Source: Metallyticus violacea | Taxonomy: Eukaryota; Arthropoda; Insecta; Mantodea; Metallyticidae | DNA: 64,000 bases | Assembly (NCBI GenBank): GCA_030762175.1 | Contig: CM060833.1 | Coordinates: 3,325,501 to 3,389,500, forward strand | Reading direction: 5' to 3' | Shown here: positions 21,759 through 32,349 of the stretch, piece by piece | How the letters are laid out: each line of letters begins with the position of its first letter | Numbering within the stretch: position 1 is the stretch's first letter | Program-made: the position numbers and the translations under genes | The notes under the pieces: generated by a model | The model's input: only the letters and a program-made list of their open reading frames with translations | The model's database searches: none | Told to the model about the DNA's origin: nothing

Positions 21759-22050
21759 TATTAATTTTTTTTGAATGGTGTTAAATGCCCATTTTTACCA
21801 CTGAGGCACCACAGGCAGTGGACACTGATGACACATGAGATGAAATGATATATTGGGAAAGGATACATTTTTAAGGAAGAAATTGTTCCAGGCCTATGTA
21901 TAGGGTACTTCCCCGACATTTGCCATTTATGAGGATTGAGGTAAACCTGGAAAAAACTCAGTCATGGGAGAACGGTCCTGGTAATGATTCGAATTCCAGG
22001 CTTTCCCGCTCATGAGTCCACACCTTAATGACCTCGGCCACCCATGGCAG
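21759..22050 (-). mobile_element. tRNA-derived SINE, family 2, with 11-bp TSD
   Basis: In reverse orientation it carries the Ser/Leu-like head (ggccgaggtcattaaggtg, then an attcgaatc B-box region) and the shared body. It is flanked by tatggcaagat at 21748-21758 and 22051-22061. Confidence 0.85.
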
Positions 22051-22717
22051 TATGGCAAGATCAGGAACATTTTCATACATACAAGATGTAACAAAAAGAT
22101 ATTTCAAAACTTTGGGGAAACATTCTTTGCATGTAGAGGTTGCTAAAATGTTATATAACATGTGTATAGAAATGCTTCATTTAGTCATTTCAGCCTTTTG
22201 TCTACAACTTTGCTTACATGGTATGATATGCAAGCTAGAATTCCAGCATAGCTGTCATGAGGAAATAACCTCGCAACAGAACAGTTGCTTAATAGATACA
22301 TAGGTAAACATTTACTTTTACCTGTGTTTAAATAGGGTGGGGGTGTTGTACCTACACTTAGTTTCTAGGTTCATCGTTGTTATAGTTGTTCTGTACCAAT
22401 AGTCTGCTTGTTATGCTATTTACTTCATTGCTTGATGTAGCACCAATCACGTAGTGTCAGTTCTGTGTGTTTACAGACCTTGTTCCAGGTATAGTAAAAT
22501 GAGGTATTTAAATGCAGAGTTGGCAGATGTTCATATGATCCGTGGATTAACTCAAGGTGTAGAGAGTTTTCATGCTCATATTCTGTAAGGCTGCCAGACA
22601 ATACAAAATACTGCAGGACATCAGGCAATTCATGCAATGGCATATCCATGCTAATGGAGGACATTTTGAACCTTAACAAACTTTTTCCAGCTTTTTGGTC
22701 ATGGTCTATTCATATTT

Positions 22718-22768
22718 ATGGTGACCTGATGTTTCATCCAACACTATGGTAGACATCTTCAGAGGAAT
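22718..22768 (-). ncRNA. Possible hammerhead-like motif, isolated
   Basis: The minus strand reads CCUCUGAAGAU, a hairpin-like middle (GUCUACCAUAGUGUUGGAU), GAAAC, AUCAGGUC. CUGAAGA and GAAA are present, but stem II is weak and stem III is not the palindromic type. Only weakly supported. Confidence 0.3.
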
Positions 22769-23047
22769 AAATGTCCACTTGATACTAAGCAGCTGATTCT
22801 AAAAATGAGGAAGCTTCATTGACAATAACTGTGGTGAGAATGGGGCAGTGACGTGGGAGTGGCATAGTCATGGTAGTTGTGATATTGATCAACACAGAAT
22901 CAGCCGATTCTCTTTTCAATTCTATTTTAGCATTTAAATTCCAATTTTTATTATTTTGAGACACAGATAGACTTAATGTCTCTATCACAGGCACAGCATT
23001 ACTCATAAAATCAATGTTTGTTATTTTGTTTCAGGATGATATAAACT

Positions 23048-23149
23048 AGAACGGCGGTTCAGTGAGCAACTGAAGATGGAAGAGATTCTCCCGAAACGCA
23101 TCTTACTTTTGTGTAAGTGAATGGAGTTTAGTGTAAAAAATGAATACTG
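23048..23149 (+). mobile_element. Solo PLE-C terminus (102 bp) with ribozyme motif, 11-bp TSD
   Basis: This lone terminus is bounded by the exact duplication tgatataaact (23037-23047 and 23150-23160). It starts in the last bases of PLE-C coding DNA (ggcggttcagtgagcaactgaag, compare 62952-62975). It ends with agtttagtgtaaaaaatgaatac. Confidence 0.85.
23064..23108 (+). ncRNA. Hammerhead-like motif in solo PLE-C terminus
   Basis: The sequence reads AACUGAAGA, U, GGAAGAGAUUCUCCC, GAAA and ACGCAUC. The cores CUGAAGA and GAAA are intact. Stem III reads ACGCAU, one CpG transition away from the self-complementary ACGCGU. Confidence 0.6.
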
Positions 23150-23164
23150 TGATATAAACTTTGT

Positions 23165-23690
23165 TCAAATAGCAATATAATATTGACAGATGAATGAGCT
23201 TTTTGTAGGGGTGCATAAACTGATGAAATGAACACTTACACATCACATAATCCACACTGGAGAAATGAATTGCATGCTCAAAATGCTTTCTTTGATCATG
23301 AGTGTATGTTGTATCATAAGAGACTGGGTGCTAGGCCCCAAGACATTAAAGGAACATTACTGGTTTCTTGTACACTCAATTCCTTCAAGGTACATCCTCA
23401 CCCTTTTAGAGGAATTACCATTGGCATGATGGCATTTTTATGGTAATAACAGAATGGTCAGCCTGTGCATGTCTTGGCTCCCTGCGCAGTTCTTAAGCAA
23501 GGGCATGAACGGAAGATGGAATGGTCTCCATGATCTCCTGACATGACTCCAATGGACTTCTTTTTTTGGGACTGTCTATGGGATGGTGTTCATCATGACC
23601 TTCCAGTAGACAGGAATAATCTGATTCATCCATTAAGAGCCATATATGACTCAATAAATCCAAGCACATGAGATATACAGTGTGTCCAGG
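23165..23690 (+). mobile_element. Mariner/Tc-like transposase relic
   Basis: Frames encode SHNPHWRNELHAQNAFFDHE (about 23240-23300), as in the block after the first catalytic Asp of related transposases, and TPMDFFFWDCLWDGVHHDLP (about 23546-23605), as in the third catalytic region. Both are recognised family patterns; the element is truncated and frameshifted. Confidence 0.6.
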
Positions 23691-23748
23691 AAGTCTGTAT
23701 ACCCCTATATACTATATTTTAATTAACAACCAACAATATTTCTAATTA

Positions 23749-24125
23749 AACTTAAAATGTAAAGTGGCACACGGTTAAAGGAACATTTCAGGAACATAAT
23801 GTACAAGCAAATAGAGAAATCAGCAGTAGCATATCATTTTGGACACAAAATCACGACATAATAAATAAAGCAAAATTATAAAATCAGTACAAGGACCTAC
23901 AGAACTAGCAACCTGGGAGAAAATATACATCTACAAATACAAAGACAGCATAATGAACTTGGACATTGCCAGAGATGAAAATATAAACTACAAGTTTATC
24001 ACAGAGCCACCAGAGCAAAATACACATTCCTACAGCTGAACGAATGATTCGACATTTGAACTTTAGCCTGGCTGAAGATCGGAACTAAATGTTCTCGAAA
24101 CCAGTTTCATACATTTATGAAAAAT
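23749..24125 (+). mobile_element. PLE family B, 5'-truncated copy with 12-bp TSD
   Basis: The copy begins inside the GIY-YIG domain (GTRLKEHFRNI, KQIEKSAVAYHF) and runs through the C-terminal tail (ENIHLQIQRQ region) to a terminus that stops shortly after the hammerhead motif. Flanking copies of aatatttctaat lie at 23735-23746 and 24126-24137. The 5' truncation fits target-primed reverse transcription. Confidence 0.8.
24066..24113 (+). ncRNA. Hammerhead-like motif, PLE-B terminus
   Basis: The sequence reads CUGG, CUGAAGA, U, CGGAAC-UAAAU-GUUCUC, GAAA, ACCAGU, U, UCAUAC. The core is intact. Stem III has lost one base of the ACCGGU palindrome by a CpG-type change, and stem I is weakened. Confidence 0.55.
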
Positions 24126-24530
24126 AATATTTCTAATAATTACTACATTATTATAATGTAATATGATATGCTAATAAGAAACTAGTAAAGCACAGGACAT
24201 TCAGACTTTCAGAACACAAATCATTATATATAAGTCAAACTGATTTGCCCTTTGCTAGACTCTAAAACATATCAGTCTATCTGTGCCTCAAGATGATAAA
24301 ATTTGGAAATTCAATGCTAAAAGAAATTGAAATAAGAATCAGCATCATTTTATTTAATAAGCTACTTAGAAATCATACAGCAGCATTTAAAAAATTAAAA
24401 CCACATAACTGCAGTGGATTATTAAAAAGGTGCTTTATTCGGTTAAAGAATTCCTTATAAGTTGTGTAACTGGCTAGTGTTTTAATTATGATATCAAAAT
24501 TCATGGAAAGACAACTAGCCTTGTATATTA

Positions 24531-24533
24531 ATT

Positions 24534-24589
<56 letters not shown>

Positions 24590-24607
24590 GTTGTTGTTGT
24601 TGTTGTT
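24531..24607. repeat. (ATT)n-(GTT)n microsatellite
   Basis: Perfect ATT triplets change abruptly to GTT triplets. The same compound pattern recurs at 35019-35056 and, on the other strand, at 40122-40201. Confidence 0.95.
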
Positions 24608-24769
24608 ATTTTGATAGCTTGTATTAATGCTATTGTATATCAAACCTGACAAAACCAATTGCCTGTAAAAATAGGTTAAAGATGGATAAAGATCTTTATA
24701 CTTTAAGAGTGCTTTCTCAAATTCTAGAAGCCATTATGAAATGGGTAAATGACTGTATTTTCTTTTTAA

Positions 24770-24965
24770 TAGTGTTTAATTGCTGAGGTATTACAGGTGA
24801 TCGACATTAATGCCTAAGTTTATGGTACCTCCCCTGGATTTACCTTTTATGTGGACTGGAAAAAAAAAAAAAAAAAAAACAGTCAGGGAGGAAGTTCTGG
24901 TGGGAATCAAACTTCAGAATTCCCATTCAAGAGTCTGCACCTTAACAATATTAGCCACCTATATC
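24770..24965 (-). mobile_element. SINE family 2, decayed copy
   Basis: In reverse orientation it shows the body (cctggttttcc-like region now expanded to an A-run at 24849-24870) and the tRNA-like head near 24900-24960. It is more diverged than the other copies and no clear duplication was found. Confidence 0.7.
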
Positions 24966-25199
24966 AGTGCCATCTGTGTTTAGGAGTAAAGTGGATACTT
25001 TGAGCATTTAGTGTAAATAAACAAATATATACTATAATAGAAAATAAAATAAAATCTATGTTATATTAGGTTAATCAGTCCCCCCCCCCCCCAGAGAGTT
25101 TTGCCTATGGGCAAGCGTGCCGTTCATTAGCCTGTTAACCAGTCAGGCAGGTCTTGGTGATTAGCTGCAGGGTAAAACAATGAAACAAACCAATCATAC

Positions 25200-25600
25200 A
25201 ACAATACACAAACCAATTTAAGAGGCTCATTACTTACCAAATTATTAAATGAAGTGTTGAAACAGCCCGCCTTCATTCTCCACACATTTTTGACATCTCT
25301 TTAGGAAATTATTCATCACTTGCTGTACTTCATTTTGAAAAATTCACACAATTGCCTCACGAATATTATCTTCAAGTTCTTGTATGGTGTGAGGGATCAT
25401 TTTGTACATGGAATTTTTTAATTTATCCCAGAGATAATAATCGCAGACTGTTAAATCAGAGAACCAAGGGGCAACAAATCCCTACTAATAACTCTGTCTT
25501 GGGGAAACATATTGTGAATTGCTCTCATGGAATTATTTGCGAGTGAGCAGTGGCAGTCCTGTTGAAAAAATGCATGATCGTGCTCCTTGTCAGTTAATTC
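25200..25600 (-). mobile_element. Mariner-like transposase C-terminal relic
   Basis: The minus strand encodes FFQQDCHCSLANNSMRAIHN (second catalytic Asp context, about 25570-25510). A DYYLWDKLKNSMY-like block (about 25440-25400) and an RCQKCVENEGGLFQHF end (about 25305-25255) follow. It is frameshifted. Confidence 0.65.
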
Positions 25601-26154
25601 TATGAAAAAAAAAAAAAAAGGAAAAAAAAAAGGTTAGTATGGTATTCACATAAGTAGCAGAATCAACTATATGCTCAAAAAAAATTGGTCCTGATTTTTT
25701 CACCACTGAATTAACACATATGAATCATACATAAAAGCATGCTGTGCCATTGTAAACACACGAGGCATATAATATACTTTATGTATACTGTCCAATTAAG
25801 AAACAAACAACACACACCCGTGAACAGCTGCACTATGATTGCAACAGTAGCAAGGTCAAGTAGGCTTGCTACCTCCTTCAAGACATGGTAAATGAGTGGA
25901 GGCTTGCTCATAGGAAAATCCCACTCTGTGGGGGAAATCACCACTGATCACACTGTATTTCCTAATCTGAAAACTAACATTCATGGATTAGAAACAGTAA
26001 ATGGTGTTTCTGCTAGTTCTACCGCATAATTATAGGTAAGATATTACTGTTCCCACTGCACAGTTTATTGGCAGAATGCAATTCTCAAACACAGAGGACA
26101 TTAGCAACCTATCTTAGAGTGCATACTTTTTCTCACTTGCTAATGTGATGATAC

Positions 26155-26319
26155 CTTCAAGATTTGTAGAAATGCTAGTTACACAGCACTCAGCTCCTGT
26201 TGGAATGTCCTGTACTTTGAGTTCACTCTCAGCATCCCAGAGTCTGATGATTCGTACATCACCTGTCACCACAACTTTCTGTGTGCATTGCTCCCAAACC
26301 ATTATAACACCTGCACCAG
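26155..26319 (-). CDS. raptor: raptor exon (WD40, VQDIPTGA block)
   Basis: The acceptor is atgttggcag and the donor gtatca. Residues about 302-355 include GAGVIMVWEQ, GDVRIIRLWDAESELKVQDI and PTGAECCVTSIS. The donor is weak, and a GC-type donor lies further downstream. The GT at 26154 was chosen because it gives a correct-length join (NLEGTSLMLAG) to the next exon. Confidence 0.95.
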
Positions 26320-26779
26320 CTGCCAACATAGTAAACCATTCAAATGAAATGCCCATCACCTAATACTATGTCATTAAGCATAAGATAAATTCACTTTAAT
26401 GTGTACAGTGATCAACACAGGGATCACAGCTGAACCTTTAAAACAATAAATCAGTGTATGCATTTTCCCAAAGAACAATGCAGCAGCATCTTCTGTCCAT
26501 ACCTACTATAATAACAATAAAATTAATAATGCATATTAATCTTCACCGATAGCTTCTGCTGTTGACTTCCTATAAAAGTTTTGAGACATAATAATCTGGT
26601 GATTGATGTACCATAAACTGATGAACAAATCAAACTCCTTCCTTGAATTCCAGTTAATGCTCTGTAACTCTTTTGTTGAGATGAGATTAGTGCCTACTGG
26701 AAATTGAAAATGCTAGCTCCCCAGAAATAGGTATATAAATGAATAAAGTGATTTTTTTCTATTAGAATATATTAAATAT

Positions 26780-27005
26780 ATTCACACTAACTCCACTTAT
26801 ACTTCAATAGGACATGTTTCAGGGGCAATCCCTCCCATCATCGGCTCTTCACCAACCAATCAATATGGTGGTAGGATCCCAAGGTGCTTCTGTGGTGGTC
26901 TCTGATGGTTTGAGTAGGAGCTTGCTGAGTTCGTCCGTGGGTGGAACATATCAAAATTCATTGAGTTTAGTTCCCGATATAACATCAAAGAATTTTTTTC
27001 CCTTA
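26780..27005 (-). mobile_element. PLE terminus and coding tail, isolated fragment
   Basis: The minus strand carries a PLE-C-like C-terminal tail (PPTDELSKLLLKPSETTTEA, compare MDELGNFLLQPSEATTG of 62865-62920) and then a terminus with a hammerhead-like motif at 26800-26856. The RT and nuclease are absent. Confidence 0.7.
26800..26856 (-). ncRNA. Hammerhead-like motif, ACAUGU type
   Basis: The minus strand reads CCGAUGA, U, GGGAGGGAUUGCCCCU, GAAA, ACAUGUC, C. GAAA and the self-complementary stem III are intact. U4 of the core is C. Confidence 0.5.
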
Positions 27006-27029
27006 TAAAGCATACAAAATTAGACTAAT

Positions 27030-28110
27030 ATCAGTATGCCATGCAGATGCTTTATGACGGTAGTAAGCAGAGTGTGTGGCAAAAGGACAGTGTTCGTTTG
27101 TTATCAAGTATGGAAGACAACTATTATGAAAAAAGGACTGCATTGGTTTTTATGGAAGGAGGCATCAAAACCACACAAATACACAGAGGTTTAACTGCAG
27201 TACGTGGTGAATAAGCTCCAGAAGATGTTTACAACTGGGTCAATGGGTTCACCAGCAGCATAGAATCTGCACAAGAATGTGAATCTGGTTGTCCATAACA
27301 TTATTGTCTACCAGTAACATTAAGATTGCGTCTGAATTGATTATGACTGATAGGTGTATTATCTTTGATGAATTGGAATGTCAGACAGGCCCTGGCCATA
27401 TAACTCTGCACATCATACTCACAACAATTTGAATATGAAAAAGATGTATACACATTGAGTTCTTTGGAACTTGGTACAGAAACAGAAGGACAAAAGTGTT
27501 GAAGTCTGTCATCGCCTATTGGAAACACACAATGAAGATCTGGATTTTTTGGAGAAACTGATGACAAGTCATGGTGTCACTATCACACTCTGGGAAAGAA
27601 ATTCTATCCATACAACCAAAACATCCAGCAAGTCCTAGGCCCAAGAAATTTAGTGCTGCTTCATCTGTAGGCAAGCAGATGATAACCACCTTTTAGGACA
27701 CTTCAGGTGTACTACTAATGAACTAGCTTCCACAAGGAACAACTGTAAATGGTGAGGTGTACTGTGAAACCCTTACATGGCTTAGATGCAGGATTCAGCA
27801 ATGTTAAAGTGGAAGTGGTCGACAGGAATGCTTGTGCGACATGACAATACCTGGCCCACACTAGCAACACTACACAGCTGGTATTGTTGTGCTGCACCCA
27901 CCATATTCCCCAAATCTCACTTCGTTTGTTTATGCATTATTTCATAACAAGGACTTATGAGGTAAAAAAGAGGAAATTCAGGCAGCTGTTCATAATGGGT
28001 AGTACTCCCAAATAATGGTTTAACCATGTCATAATGAAGTTACTAGGAAGATGACAACAGTGCATTGAACCATGTTGCATAATAAATAAATAATGAACAA
28101 AAAACTACTA
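27030..28110 (+). mobile_element. Mariner-like element, nearly full-length relic
   Basis: From about 27100, frames encode VFMEGGIKTTQIHRGL (N-terminal HTH) and VYNWVNGF. A decayed linker follows, then VCHRLLETHNEDLDFLEKLM (about 27500-27560), and LHAGFSNVKVEVVDRNACA (about 27780-27840). The end is THHIPQISL near 27900-27930. The catalytic Asp motifs are frameshifted. The tail aaaggcccttgta at 28126 resembles the ends of the mariners near 19245 and 42250. Confidence 0.7.
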
Positions 28111-28319
28111 GTGTAAATTATTTCCAAAGGCCCTTGTACCAACAATGAATATACATGTTCTAATTGTGCAATCAAATATGCACAAATTCAGGGATAAGAG
28201 ATAAAGCTGAATTAAGGCAAATTCCTTAAACCAAACTTACGCAAATATCTTACTTAAACTAACACAAAGTAAATAAATACTTGTTATTACAAGGATTCTC
28301 GTTAAGTTTAAATTAACAA

Positions 28320-28620
28320 ATGGTATTAGTGGGCTTTAATGGTAGTCTGCCTCTGCTCACCTTCTATTTCCTGGCAATGGTAAAATTTTATAATAGTATC
28401 TCAGAAAAATAAGTGAGCAACCAACTGAAAGTGATGCATAGAACCATCCTTATGGCAGAAAATTGAAGACACGAATGCTAACATGCCAGTGTGAAATTCT
28501 GCCTCATTAATAAGCACTCTCTAAGGGCCAGTGTATCACACCATGGACCCCAAACTATTCACATTGCACTCTCCTGTTATAGTACATAAGCTTAAAACTG
28601 CTCACATATATGTAAGGGAA
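28320..28620 (-). repeat. Unclassified dispersed repeat, copy 1 of 2
   Basis: Matches 39175-39480 in the same orientation: gtattagtgggct, then ggcaatggtaaaat, agtgatgcatag, ttctgcctcattaataa and tctcctgttatagta. The minus strand gives short matching peptides in both copies, suggesting an old transposon open frame, but the class is not recognised. Confidence 0.6.
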
Positions 28621-29166
28621 GTTAAAAAATGGGTTGCCTAAAAGTAGTTTCAATCAATATTCCACCAAAGTGTGACAAGACAATCCTATTTGTCACTGTG
28701 CAGAATACTGTAAACTCTGCTTACTTCAATCGTCTCTGGCATTCAAACATTTTATCTTAGTTCTGGGTGCTTATTAACAGCAATGAATCTGTGATTCAAA
28801 TCTTTCAACCCACGTCTTTATGCATAGCTAATAGAATCAGAGGATGACACATAAGTGGCAGCTTCATACAAACAGTGTTTTTATAATAAGCCTTTATTAC
28901 AAAGACATAATTAATATTTATATCATCCTGCTCCAATGCAACTGAATGGCAGTGACTGAAAAAGTATGACATCATGACAGGGTTGCCAACTTCAATGTTG
29001 ATCTTAAACTAAAAGATTAAAAATCTTTCATTCCTGTGTGCTACCATGTATTTTACTTTAAAATACTTCATCTTACTAATATCATACATAACCAAATAAT
29101 TGCCTGAAACAAGAGCAATATAATTAGTTTACAGTTTAAATAACCTATATTTGTTACAGAACTAAC

Positions 29167-29220
29167 CTTTAAGTGTTCGAGAGCTCTTCCTTGTAGGACT
29201 GTCAAACCCCAAGAGTGCAT
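29167..29220 (-). CDS. raptor: Candidate cassette exon of raptor (54 nt, phase 1-1)
   Basis: This minus-strand segment has a usable acceptor (gacatatgtttgcag) and donor (AAAG/gttagt). Its length is a multiple of three and its flanking phases match the join between the exons at 37136 and 26319. Spliced in, it would add DALLGFDSPTRKSSRTLK between blades where known raptor has no insertion. No stop occurs in the required frame, and its base composition is less AT-rich than its surroundings. The canonical transcript would skip it. This is inference from sequence; cDNA is required to confirm it. Confidence 0.4.
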
Positions 29221-29545
29221 CTGCAAACATATGTCAAATATTTCAGCTAAAATACTTATCACATTTGGCCTGAAGAAGAAGAATATGGCCATTTTCATCA
29301 CAATAAAAATGCACAAAAAACAGATTTGAAAACTCAGAAAAACAACAGATGTTAACAAACAGTTACAAAAGTTTAAAAAGCAGATATGTCCATGATAAGA
29401 AACTGGTTCCGAAGCACATTGCAAAACAAAGTTACAAGGTTGTCTGCTGTAATGAAGATGTTGCAACAAATTGTAGTTGGTAAATGCAGAAGAGAAACAG
29501 ATAGAGAAGATCAAGAACTTCCAGAGAAAGTAAGTGAAATGTTCC

Positions 29546-29657
29546 AAATTGTTGATCAGAAAATATGTTAAAACTAGATATCACTTCTGAATGTCTGTTA
29601 TAAATTGTTGATCAGAAAATATGTTAAAACCAGATATCACTTCTGAATGTCTGTTAT
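29546..29657. repeat. Tandem duplication, 56-bp unit
   Basis: The unit aaattgttgatcagaaaata... occurs at 29546-29601 and again at 29602-29657, with one visible difference. A recent local duplication within a raptor intron. Confidence 0.9.
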
Positions 29658-29862
29658 ATAAATCAATACCCTATTTAAGCAAATCCAATGCACCATTAAA
29701 TGAGCATTAGATTACTGAGTATGTGCATCCAAATATGAAATTTAAAATCACAAAAAAGTTATGGCATCTTAGAGATAAGCTCATCCACTTTATAAAACAA
29801 TCAGAACATGAAATTTATAAGTGGACTGTTGCTACATCTTGGGGCATGTAGAACAAAATCCA

Positions 29863-30201
29863 TCACTCCTGCTGCTGCCAGAACAGTTGACCTAGATCAA
29901 AGAAGAAAAAGTTATTTCTTATGTTGTCACTAGTCACAGGTTGTCCATTCTTCCTCCTTCCATGTACAAATTCTAAAACTTTTTCTTCAATGTTAGGATG
30001 TCTTCCTTTGCGAGGACCAGTGAATTTCTTCCTACTAGCTTTAGTTGCAAATAATGCCAATTTCGGTTGCTGCCACAAGCGAACATTACTCTCAGCTACA
30101 TTGAACTCTCTTCCTATCTTTCTATTACCATTTTTTTCAGCATATAGAATTGCTTTATGTTTGAAAGCAGCATCATAAGATGTCCTCTGTTTGTCCTCCA
30201 T
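29863..30201 (-). CDS. Pogo/CENP-B-like helix-turn-helix protein, 112 residues
   Basis: The start ATG is at 30201 and the product begins MEDKQRTSYDAAFKHKAILY. Residues 6-50 form the N-terminal HTH of pogo/Tigger-type transposases and CENP-B-like proteins (AEKNGNRKIGREFNVAESNV, then RLW). Residues 60-95 resemble the start of the second HTH (GPRKGRHPNIEEKVLEFVHG). The frame is undamaged but ends after an FFFF stretch (about 30 residues later), where the DDE catalytic domain should follow; no DDE domain is seen. It is either a transposon remnant or a domesticated DNA-binding domain. It lies inside a raptor intron on the same strand. No splice partner was recognised. Confidence 0.6.
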   Translation of the reverse strand: MEDKQRTSYDAAFKHKAILYAEKNGNRKIGREFNVAESNVRLWQQPKLALFATKASRKKFTGPRKGRHPNIEEKVLEFVHGRRKNGQPVTSDNIRNNFFFFDLGQLFWQQQE

Positions 30202-30639
30202 TTCATGATTACCTGCTATTCAAATACTCTTGCAATAATAGGTCAATATTAAATGTAACTAAGTCCAGAATTGGAACAATGCATTTTAATACTACATTTG
30301 GAAAAAAAGGTGCACATTAGACTCACACAAATACAGTAATTAGAATAATACCAAAGTACAAAAATTATTTAATGAATTCTTACATAAGTTTCATCTTATA
30401 TATGACCTTTCCCCCAACCCCAAAAAAGAGCAAATTGATTTGTTTTTAAATGTTACATAAATTTAATTTTAACAAGACGTTGGTATATATATACACACAC
30501 ACATTTGCACAATTTTGTTTTATATGTTTCAATATTACCCACATCAGTATTAGTGCAGAGCAAACATTAATCACCTGCAGCAAAATGTTAAATTGTGGTC
30601 ATGAACTTGCTGTCTAATGTATGTAATCAGAGGTCACAT

Positions 30640-31510
30640 GAGAGCATTTTTATATGATTATAAGTGCAGCCTTAGCCAATAAGAATGCCTGGAAAAATTA
30701 CTATCAGCTTTTTCATACTCTGTCCCTTCATGAACAAAAATCTATAACTGGTAAGCAGAGTTTAGTCCAGAAGCATAGGGGGTATCCAACAGCAACATTC
30801 CTAATGAAAATATTGCTCAAATAGAAGTCATAGTGAAGAATGCTTCACTACTGACTTACAGGGAGATAAAGGATTCTCTAACCATTCATTTGCTGCAGAT
30901 GTCAAAAATCTTGCACAAATAAGTTTGTAAAGCTTTGTTGTCTCTGCATACCCCACAAACTCACAGAAGAATAAAAAGCAGCAAGAATGAAATAGTGCCA
31001 GGAAATGCTTTGTCATTTCAACAATGGCCACTTCCAATTTGTCCACAGTATTTTTACAGGTTACAAAAGTTGGATCTACCAATATAGCTTGAAATCAAAG
31101 AGGCAGCTGGCGATGTTCAAGTATAGGCCAGAAAAGCACATTCTGCTTTAATAACAAAAAATGGTCACTGCCAACTGACACATCACAGTTCGCTTCACCA
31201 GGCTCTTCAGAACACTAACAGAAGATCAAAGTCTGGGTTGCAAAGATTGTTGCTTCACCACAACAAAGAAATGAAATTTCTGCAAGAATCAGGAGTGATA
31301 GGCTCCATGTAACTTTTTTCTCAAGGAAACTCTCAAAGACCATCAGTTTGGAGGAAGCTGTTGCATTCTAAAGAGGAGTTTAGTGCTATATTTAACAGCT
31401 GCTTCCATTATTGGTTCCAGAGGATGCAACTTTGTATCAACAACTGGGGGGGAGAGACTACTTTGAAAAGAAATAGGCAGAGTTAGAAAGTTACAGCCTT
31501 TTACTTAGTA
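30640..31510 (+). mobile_element. Mariner-associated relic, copy 2 of 2
   Basis: Counterpart of 10520-11560. The 3' part encodes LKETLKDHQFGGLEEAVAF-like residues (about 31325-31370) and a C-terminal GGRDYFEKK (about 31445-31475). The 5' part carries a minus-strand frame (31082-30828) sharing RFLTSAANEWLE-type residues with 11026-10796. Confidence 0.55.
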
Positions 31511-31559
31511 GATATCTGAAAATTAAATAATTACAATAATGCTCTTGCATGCTATATGA

Positions 31560-32210
31560 GGTAAGTTCAAAAATTATTGAACTTTGTAATTTTTATAATT
31601 TGGGCTTATATACATCTTACTGAATTTTGTTTCCCTTGAAGTAATTTCCTCCTTCTATTGATACACCTGTCCCAACAGTGTTTGAGCTTGTTTCATCTCC
31701 TGAATTAATTGGAATCATCATCCTTTCATTGTGGATTTCAGCTTTGGACTAAAATAAAAATATTGCAGGTGGTAAGTAATGTGAGTATGGAGCATGGGAA
31801 AGAACAGCCATGTTGTTTTTAGCGCAAAAGTCGCAAACAGACAATGATGAATTTGCTGATGCATTATCTTGTTCAAGGATTCATTCTAAATTGGAAGTGC
31901 TTATGAGCATGCATCTTAGTACCAAATGATAGAAAAGAGCAAGTGTTCGCCACTTAGCTGAGTTAAATGAAGTTGCTTCCTAACAAGCAGTACACTGCTC
32001 TGAAATTTTGTTTGTCTGCAGAAATAAGTATGGAAACATAAGCCATGTTACAGCAAGCATTCAACAATTTATGTAGGGCTGTCTTTCAACAACAATCACT
32101 GCAATGAACAAGACCATGATTAACACAGTTGCCATTATTGTTCGGAAAGATCGATGAATAAAAGTGTATAGACTGGCATAATAAATACTGTAAAATTGCC
32201 AAATTCAAAA
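31560..32210. mobile_element. Mariner-type 5' region, decayed
   Basis: The region starts with gaggtaagttcaaaaattattgaac, as in mariner-like terminal repeats. A segment at 32070-32180 matches 35085-35170 (ggctgtctttcaacaac, gaccatgattaacacagttgcc, attgttcggaaa). No intact frame. Confidence 0.45.
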
Positions 32211-32349
32211 TATGTTATTGGCATTTTAATTGATATATCCAGGCACTTTTGACAATCTATGGTGGCCTGCATTGTTTGAACGATTAAGGGAGAAAGATTT
32301 CCCTAAGTGTTCACTGCAATGTTAAAATTACTGTAAAAACAGAAAAGTA

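Noticed and set aside
22425..23006. Two minus-strand frames (84 and 73 codons) suggesting a gene
   Set aside because: No recognisable motif, no link between the frames and no splice-supported connection to raptor.
24531..24607. CRISPR-like or regulatory array
   Set aside because: Simple triplet microsatellite; the genome is animal and no spacer structure exists.
25711..25944. Minus-strand frame with WDFPMSKPPLIYHVLKE, possible extra exon
   Set aside because: A polypyrimidine acceptor is present, but the 53-nt segment would shift the raptor frame and no family match is recognised.
26110..26154. Alternative GC-type donor extending the raptor exon at 26155
   Set aside because: The extension would add residues not present in known raptor and would disturb the join to the exon at 19502. 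The GT at 26154 gives the expected length.
29068..29547. 159-codon open frame on the minus strand, the longest but two in the window
   Set aside because: Composition is hydrophobic and AT-driven with no domain. Its only interesting part is the 54-nt candidate exon, which would be read in a different frame.
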